A stretch of 64,000 nucleotides of DNA from Sphingomonas guangdongensis (GTDB lineage: Bacteria; Pseudomonadota; Alphaproteobacteria; Sphingomonadales; Sphingomonadaceae), in assembly GCF_900199185.1 (NCBI RefSeq), contig NZ_OBMI01000003.1, positions 124,001-188,000 on the forward strand, written 5' to 3'. Positions within the stretch are counted from its first letter, which is position 1. Every line of letters begins with the position of its first letter. A program made the position numbers and the translations under genes. The notes below the pieces were generated by a model that was not told where the DNA came from, did no database searches, and saw only the letters and a program-made list of their open reading frames with translations. This document shows, piece by piece, positions 59,365 through 64,000 of this stretch.

Positions 59365-59444
59365 GGATGTATTGGGTGAGCCAGCCGTCCTCACCTGGTC
59401 TGGGGTTCCGTCAGACGGCCCCTTAACGAACGAAGGAAACGATC

Positions 59445-59864
59445 ATGCGTCACAAGGTTGGTGGCCGTAAGCTGCAGCGCACCTCGGCCCACCGTCTGGC
59501 CCTGTTCCGGAACCAGTCGGCCGCGCTCATCAAGCACGAGCAGATCACCACGACCCTTGCCAAGGCGAAGGAGCTCCGACCCTACGTCGAGAAGCTGATC
59601 ACGCTGGCGAAGAAGGGTGGCCTGTCCAACCGTCGCCTGGCGCACGCCCGCCTGCTCGACGATGCGCAGCTGGTGAAGCTGTTCGACACGCTGGCCGCGC
59701 GCTACGCCGACCGTAACGGCGGCTACACCCGCATCATTAAGGCGGGCATCCGCGCGTCGGACGCGGCGCCCATGGCGATCATCGAGTTCGTCGACCGCGA
59801 CACCGCCGCCAAGGGTCAGGACTCCGGTCCGGTCATGGCGGACGAGGACGTCGAGAACGCCTGA
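59445..59864 (+). CDS. rplQ: 50S ribosomal protein L17
   Basis: The 139-residue L17 reads [58 protein letters not shown]. It has [28 protein letters not shown] and an acidic tail (ADEDVENA). It ends the alpha operon and is followed by an intrinsic terminator. Confidence 0.98.
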   Translation: MRHKVGGRKLQRTSAHRLALFRNQSAALIKHEQITTTLAKAKELRPYVEKLITLAKKGGLSNRRLAHARLLDDAQLVKLFDTLAARYADRNGGYTRIIKAGIRASDAAPMAIIEFVDRDTAAKGQDSGPVMADEDVENA

Positions 59865-59894
59865 CGCGCACTTCGTCGTAAAAACGCTTGAGGG

Positions 59895-59935
59895 GAGGGT
59901 CGCGCCGGCTACGGTGCGGCCCTCTTTATCGTTTC
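59895..59935 (+). terminator. Probable intrinsic terminator after rplQ
   Basis: GAGGGTCGCGCC/GGTGCGGCCCTC forms a 12-bp stem with two wobble pairs and a 6-nt loop, followed by TTTATCGTTT. Confidence 0.75.
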
Positions 59936-59954
59936 CGGAGGGAACCACTCAACG

Positions 59955-62087
59955 ATGCGCCGCGCTCTGCTTGCCGCCCTCATGCTCGCCACCGCCGCGC
60001 CCGCGGCCCTCGCGCAGGACCCGATGCCGAAAATCACCTACCCGCAGACCGAGCGCGGCTCGACCGTCGACGAGCAGTTCGGCGTCAAGGTCGCCGACCC
60101 CTACCGCTGGCTGGAGAACGACGTTCGCAGCGACGAGAAGGTTCGCGGATGGGTGAGCGCGCAGAACGCGGTCACCGATCAGTACCTGGCGACGCTGCCT
60201 GGGCGACAGGTGTTCCGCGACCGGATCAAGGCGCTCTACAATTTCGAGCGCTTCGGTCTCCCGACCAAGAAGGGCGGCAAGTACTTCTACTCGCGCAACA
60301 CCGGGCTCCAGAACCAGTCGGTGCTCTACGTTCGCGACAGCCTGAACGGCGAGGGACGGGTGCTGATCGACCCGAACGCCTGGGCGAAGGACGGCGCGAC
60401 CGCTCTCGGCGGGTACAATCCATCGGAGGACGGGACAAAGCTGCTCTACTCGATCCAGGACGGCGGCACCGATTGGCGGACGCTAAAGGTGAAGGATGTC
60501 GCGACCGGCCAGGACGCCGGTGACCAGCTGGAATGGGTGCGGGGCCTGGGCGACTGGATGAAGGACGGCTCCGGCTTCTTCTACACACGCTTCCCCGAGC
60601 CGCCGGCCGGGCAGAAGTATCAGGCGCTGACGCTCAACTCCAAGGTCTACTTCCACAAGCTCGGCACGCCGCAGTCGGCCGACCGGCTGGTCTACGAGAC
60701 GCCCGACCTGCCGAAGCGCGGGCATTATGCGAGCGTTACGGACGACGGGCGCTGGCTCGTCATCTACACCAGCGAGGGCACCGACAACCGCAACGAGGTG
60801 TCGCTGGTCGACCTGCAGTCGGCCGACTGGCGCCCGCGCAAGCTGATCGCAGGGCTGGAGAACGACTGGTCGGTCGTCGGCAACAGCGGCACCCGCTTTG
60901 TCTTCCGCACCAACAAGGATGCGCCGCGCAACCGCATCGTCACGATGGACGTGGCGCAGGCGAACGCGCAGCCGGTCCAGCTGATCGCCGAGGACAAGGC
61001 GGTGCTGGATGGCGCGTCGATCATCGGCGGCGTGCTGCTCGCCGACTACATGGTCGACGTGAAGACGGAGGTGCGCCGCTACGGCCTGGACGGCAAGCCG
61101 ATGGGCGCGGTGGCGCTGCCCGGGATCGGTTCGGCGGGCGGATTCGGCGGGACGCCGGACGATCCGGAGACCTTCTTCGCCTTCACCAGCTTCGCGACGC
61201 CTTCCACCGTCTACCGCTATGACGCGCGAACCAATCAGGCGAGCGTGTGGGCGGCGCCGAAGGTCGCCTTCGACCCGAACGCGTTCGAGGTGCGCCAGGT
61301 CTTCTATCCGTCGAAGGACGGGACGAAGGTGCCGATGTACATCGTCCACAAGAAGGGGCTGAAAGGCCCCGCGCCGACGATCCTCTACGGCTATGGCGGG
61401 TTCAACGTCTCGCTGCTGCCGAGCTTCTCGCCCACGCGCATCGCGTGGATGGAGCAGGGCGGGGTGATCGCCCAGCCGAACCTGCGCGGTGGCGGCGAGT
61501 ACGGCAAGGCGTGGCACGATGCCGGGCGGCTCGCCAACAAGCAGAACGTGTTCGACGACATGATCGCGGCGGCCGAGTATCTGGGCAAGCAGGGCATCGC
61601 GTCGCCGAAGACCACGGTGATCCAGGGCGGATCGAACGGCGGTCTGCTGGTCGGGGCGGTCATCAACCAGCGCCCGGACCTGTTCGCCGCCGCGCTGCCG
61701 GCGGTCGGGGTCATGGACATGACCCGCTTCGATCGCTGGACGGCAGGGCGCTACTGGGTGGACGATTACGGCTACCCGTCGAAGCAGGCGGACTTCGCGA
61801 CGTTGTACAAGTATTCGCCGTACCACAATGTCCAGTCGGGCAAGGCCTATCCGGCGATCCTCGCGACCACGGCTGACACCGACGACCGCGTCGTCCCCGG
61901 CCACACCTTCAAGTACACCGCGGCGATCCAGGCGGCGGACATCGGTGACAAGCCGCACCTCGTCCGCATCGAGACGCGTGCCGGGCATGGCTCTGGCAAG
62001 CCGACCGACAAGATCATCGAGGAAGCGGCCGACCTGTGGGCCTTCAGCGCGCAGTGGACGGGCATGCAGGTGAAGCCGGTCAACTAA
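59955..62087 (+). CDS. Exported prolyl oligopeptidase (S9A)
   Basis: The 710-residue serine peptidase cleaves after proline in short peptides. It has a signal peptide (ends near AALAQ), then YPQTERGSTVDEQFGVKVADPYRWLENDVRSDEKVRGWV. A seven-bladed propeller spans about residues 70-430. The alpha/beta hydrolase domain has Ser in QGGSNGGLLVG, Asp in TADTDDRVVPGHTFKY and His in RAGHGSGKP. It also has the oxyanion-region GYGGFNVSLLPSF. It is likely periplasmic. GGAGGGAA lies about 11 nt before the ATG. Confidence 0.94.
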   Translation: MRRALLAALMLATAAPAALAQDPMPKITYPQTERGSTVDEQFGVKVADPYRWLENDVRSDEKVRGWVSAQNAVTDQYLATLPGRQVFRDRIKALYNFERFGLPTKKGGKYFYSRNTGLQNQSVLYVRDSLNGEGRVLIDPNAWAKDGATALGGYNPSEDGTKLLYSIQDGGTDWRTLKVKDVATGQDAGDQLEWVRGLGDWMKDGSGFFYTRFPEPPAGQKYQALTLNSKVYFHKLGTPQSADRLVYETPDLPKRGHYASVTDDGRWLVIYTSEGTDNRNEVSLVDLQSADWRPRKLIAGLENDWSVVGNSGTRFVFRTNKDAPRNRIVTMDVAQANAQPVQLIAEDKAVLDGASIIGGVLLADYMVDVKTEVRRYGLDGKPMGAVALPGIGSAGGFGGTPDDPETFFAFTSFATPSTVYRYDARTNQASVWAAPKVAFDPNAFEVRQVFYPSKDGTKVPMYIVHKKGLKGPAPTILYGYGGFNVSLLPSFSPTRIAWMEQGGVIAQPNLRGGGEYGKAWHDAGRLANKQNVFDDMIAAAEYLGKQGIASPKTTVIQGGSNGGLLVGAVINQRPDLFAAALPAVGVMDMTRFDRWTAGRYWVDDYGYPSKQADFATLYKYSPYHNVQSGKAYPAILATTADTDDRVVPGHTFKYTAAIQAADIGDKPHLVRIETRAGHGSGKPTDKIIEEAADLWAFSAQWTGMQVKPVN

Positions 62088-62134
62088 GGTCGTTACGCCA
62101 GCGGTTCATCACGCCGTCAGAACGACTCGTCTAC

Positions 62135-62163
62135 GCCGCTCTCCAACGACAAGGGAGAGCGGC
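62135..62163 (+). other. Perfect hairpin enclosing a ribosome binding site
   Basis: GCCGCTCTCC and GGAGAGCGGC are exact complements with a 9-nt loop; the right arm contains the Shine-Dalgarno GGAGAG and ends 1 nt before the ATG at 62165. No U-run follows. Confidence 0.75.
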
Positions 62164-62164
62164 G

Positions 62165-62683
62165 ATGATGGTGAAGCGGGTTGGAAGCGCGTTGGCGGTC
62201 CTGGCGATGGTCGGGCTTGCCGCACCCGCGGCGGCGGACGACCGCAAGCCGCGACGGCACCATCACCGCGGTGATCGCGATCGTGGCAACAAGGTAAGCG
62301 CCGGCGGAATTGCGATCGGCGCGCTGCTGATCGGCGGCGTGCTCGCGCTGGCCGGGGGCAAGATCGAGGATGTGGAAGTCGCGGATATCGACGACGAGCC
62401 GGCCGAGGTCCCCGCCGCGATTCCGGTACCCACACCCTTCAGCGAGGAGGAGGCGACCGACGCCTGTGCGCAGGCCGCAGAGTCGAGCGGGGGCGCACTC
62501 GCGCGTGTGGTCCGCATCGGTGAGGTGACCCAGGTCGACGCGGCCGGCGAGGGCTGGATTGTGAAGGGAAACGTCAGCTTGCGCGACGGCTATCGCGCGG
62601 GCCTGCCGGTCACCACGCGCGGCTTCCGATGCACGATCGCCGGCACGGGCGTGCCGAGCGTACGCTTCGACGCGACGTCCTGA
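62165..62683 (+). CDS. Exported protein with one internal transmembrane/glycine segment, unknown function
   Basis: The 172-residue protein has a signal peptide (ends near PAAADD) and a basic His/Arg linker (KPRRHHHRGDRDRGNK). A hydrophobic Gly-rich helix follows (AGGIAIGALLIGGVLALAGG). A C-terminal domain with two Cys (DACAQAA and GFRCTIAG), seen in small sphingomonad envelope proteins, ends the product. ATG codons at 62165 and 62168 are both possible. Its ribosome binding site is inside a hairpin. Function unknown. Confidence 0.75.
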   Translation: MMVKRVGSALAVLAMVGLAAPAAADDRKPRRHHHRGDRDRGNKVSAGGIAIGALLIGGVLALAGGKIEDVEVADIDDEPAEVPAAIPVPTPFSEEEATDACAQAAESSGGALARVVRIGEVTQVDAAGEGWIVKGNVSLRDGYRAGLPVTTRGFRCTIAGTGVPSVRFDATS

Positions 62684-62693
62684 GCGACACAAG

Positions 62694-62726
62694 AAAAAGC
62701 GCCCGGACCAGCGTGGGTCCGGGCGC
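62694..62726 (-). terminator. Intrinsic terminator of hsp20
   Basis: On the minus strand GCGCCCGGACC/GGTCCGGGCGC is a perfect 11-bp stem with a 6-nt loop, followed by TTTTT, 42 nt after the hsp20 stop. Confidence 0.9.
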
Positions 62727-62767
62727 CCTCCTGCGGCGCCGAAAGGGAGCTACAGCGCCGCGAGCGG

Positions 62768-63235
62768 TTACGCGGCTTCGGCGGTGCGATGCTCGATCGT
62801 CTGGGTCGAGCCTGCGGTGCCGACCGCGATCTTCTTTGGCTTCATCGCTTCGGGGATTTCGCGCACCAGGTTGATGACCAGCAGGCCATCGGTCAGGTTC
62901 GCGTCCTCGACCCGGATGAAGTCGGCAAGCTCGAAGCGGCGCTCGAACGAGCGGTTCGCGATGCCGAGATGCAGCATCTGCGCCGCATTGTCCTGCGCTT
63001 CGCCGCGCTTGCCGGTGACCACCAGCAGGTTCTGCTGCGCGGTGATGTCGATCTCGTCGTTGCGGAAGCCGGCGACGGCGAGCGTGATGCGGTAGCGGTC
63101 CTCCGCCACGCGTTCCAGGTTGAACGGCGGGTAGTTGTCGGGGGTCGCTCCTCGCGCGCCCTGCTCCAGCAGGTCGAACAGCCGGTCGAAGCCGATGGTC
63201 GAGCGGCGATAGGGGGTGAAATCGATCTGACGCAT
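62768..63235 (-). CDS. ibpA: Small heat-shock protein Hsp20 (IbpA-like)
   Basis: The 155-residue alpha-crystallin chaperone starts MRQIDFTPYRRSTIGFDRLFDLLEQ, the IbpA-type start. The crystallin domain is NYPPFNLERVAEDRYRITLAVAGFRNDEIDITAQQNLLVVTGKR, with LADFIRVEDANLTDGLLVINLVREIPE before an I-x-I-like tail. ATG at 63235 has GGAGG 7 nt upstream; the frame is open to 63304. A heat-shock-type promoter and a possible RNA thermometer lie upstream, and a strong terminator follows. Confidence 0.94.
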   Translation of the reverse strand: MRQIDFTPYRRSTIGFDRLFDLLEQGARGATPDNYPPFNLERVAEDRYRITLAVAGFRNDEIDITAQQNLLVVTGKRGEAQDNAAQMLHLGIANRSFERRFELADFIRVEDANLTDGLLVINLVREIPEAMKPKKIAVGTAGSTQTIEHRTAEAA

Positions 63236-63238
63236 TTT

Positions 63239-63264
63239 CAAAGCCTCCAAATATGAGCGTTTCG
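63239..63264 (-). promoter_or_regulatory. Possible ROSE-like RNA thermometer at the hsp20 ribosome binding site
   Basis: On the minus strand GCTC (63258-63255) can pair with GAGGC (63247-63243) of the Shine-Dalgarno GGAGGC, leaving one bulged G. Flanking AAA/TTT pairs extend the stem. A weak stem with a bulged G on the Shine-Dalgarno is the hallmark of ROSE elements of alphaproteobacterial hsp20 genes. Only the last hairpin was examined by eye. Confidence 0.4.
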
Positions 63265-63338
63265 AACGTCGTGTCCGGGGCCGCTCACGGCGCACCTCCG
63301 GCACTCCGCGGCCCGTCCAGCGGCGCCGCGTAGCCGTA

Positions 63339-63367
63339 ATTTTGGAAGCGGAAGGGACGGCTTCAAG
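63339..63367 (-). promoter_or_regulatory. Candidate RpoH-type heat-shock promoter of hsp20
   Basis: CTTGAA (63367-63362) is followed, after CTTG plus 18 nt, by CCAAAAT, which resembles the alphaproteobacterial RpoH pattern CTTG-N17/18-CYTATNT (two mismatches). It lies about 104 nt before the start, leaving room for a structured leader. Confidence 0.4.
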
Positions 63368-63457
63368 GGGGTGAGCGACGATCCGCCAGCGCCGACAAGC
63401 ACGACTTGTGCGGGCGCAAGATCATCTGGTGAGTACTCCCACTGAATCGATGGGAAT

Positions 63458-64000
63458 ATGGTTGCCGACACCAAGAAGGGCAGCCCCACCGATGACGATC
63501 GCACCACCGGACTCGCGCGCATGATGCTCCGCGCACTGCTGCTCGCGGGAGCTGCCTCGTGGGCCGCGCCTGCCTTCGCCCAGGATCAGGCGATTGCCCC
63601 CGATGACGGCGGCGCCGCTCCAGTCGTGACCGCCGCGGCTGCGGACGAGCCGGCTGCGCAGACCACGCCGCCGGTTGCCTCCGGTGAGATCGTTGTGACC
63701 GCGCGTCGTCGGCAGGAGAATGTGCAGGACGTGCCGATCGCGGTGTCGGTGGTGAGCGGCGCGACCCTGGACGCGGTGGGCACCTACAACATCCAGCGGC
63801 TGACCCAGCTCGCCCCGACGCTGCAGTTCTATTCGCAAAATCCGCGCAACACGTTCATCAACATTCGTGGGATCGGCGCGCCGTTCGGGTTGACCAACGA
63901 CGGGTTCGAACAGGGCGTCGGCATCTACATCGACGACGTCTATTATAATCGCATCGCGTCGGCGACGCTCGACTTCGTCGATGTCGAGCGAATCGAGACG
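63458..64000 (+). CDS. TonB-dependent receptor, N-terminal part (cut by window edge)
   Basis: An open frame of 181 codons runs off the right edge. The signal sequence (MMLRALLLAGAASWAAPAFAQ, from 63521) is preceded by 21 extra residues if ATG 63458 is used. Then come an Ala/Asp linker and the TonB-box-like GEIVVTARRRQENVQDVPIAVSVVSG. The plug domain begins LTQLAPTLQFYSQNPRNTFINIRGIGAP, with GVGIYIDDVYYNR and VERIE. This is the FecA/siderophore-like small-plug subtype and differs from the receptor at 23.8 kb. The true start (63458 or 63521) is uncertain. Confidence 0.85.
   Translation, partial: MVADTKKGSPTDDDRTTGLARMMLRALLLAGAASWAAPAFAQDQAIAPDDGGAAPVVTAAAADEPAAQTTPPVASGEIVVTARRRQENVQDVPIAVSVVSGATLDAVGTYNIQRLTQLAPTLQFYSQNPRNTFINIRGIGAPFGLTNDGFEQGVGIYIDDVYYNRIASATLDFVDVERIET

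Overview
This window is a gene-dense, GC-rich chromosomal segment from an alphaproteobacterium, most likely a sphingomonad (Sphingomonas or a close relative). The evidence is a full-length ctrA with a near-consensus CtrA box, two TonB-dependent receptors, a PhoK/PafA-type alkaline phosphatase, many GTG starts and 4-nt ATGA/GTGA overlaps, and two families of intergenic palindromic repeats of the type scattered through sphingomonad genomes. I see no rRNA, tRNA, CRISPR array, transposase or phage gene.

Layout. 1-8.2 kb: the start of a chemoreceptor-like gene, then a valine/isobutyrate catabolic cluster: mmsA, a Rid-family gene, a polysaccharide deacetylase, isobutyryl-CoA dehydrogenase, 3-hydroxyisobutyryl-CoA hydrolase, enoyl-CoA hydratase, two tiny ORFs and mmsB. 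8.3-13.1 kb: a phoK-like phosphatase divergent from a DsbD/ScsB-type transporter with two small exported proteins. 13.2-17.4 kb: a cluster of circularly permuted ATP-grasp, alpha-E and transglutaminase-like genes, facing the N-degron transferase gene bpt. 17.6-23.5 kb: threonine dehydratase, a lipoprotein, an exported amidohydrolase, a Crp/Fnr regulator, a DUF6894 protein and ctrA. 23.8-32.9 kb: a TonB receptor, a LysR regulator divergent from pirin and wrbA, a pseudouridine synthase, arfB, a free-methionine-(R)-sulfoxide reductase, an RcnB-like gene split by two adjacent stops, and a UspA protein. 33.0-37.5 kb: pyruvate dehydrogenase E2 and dihydrolipoyl dehydrogenase with four small genes between and after them.

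38.0-59.9 kb: the str, S10, spc and alpha ribosomal protein operons in canonical gene order (rpsL to rplQ, with fusA, tuf, secY, adk and rpoA). Three non-ribosomal genes sit inside: a membrane-anchored protein between tuf and rpsJ, an antisense LprI-like gene between rpmD and rplO, and an exported SRPBCC protein between adk and rpsM. Six promoter-like elements with exactly 17-nt spacers, plus GC hairpins or terminators, suggest the superoperon is cut into several transcripts. 59.9-64 kb: an exported prolyl oligopeptidase, a small exported protein, hsp20 with a possible RNA thermometer, and the 5' end of a second TonB receptor.

Most of the window is housekeeping. The points most worth a second look are: the transglutaminase-like protein that lacks its catalytic cysteine, in an amide-ligase cluster beside bpt; two genes whose ribosome binding sites lie inside perfect hairpins; the TGA-TAG split RcnB-like gene; ribosomal protein S12 with Arg at position 88; long low-complexity extensions on S5 and L3; and a perfect 10-bp inverted repeat between the LysR gene and pirin.
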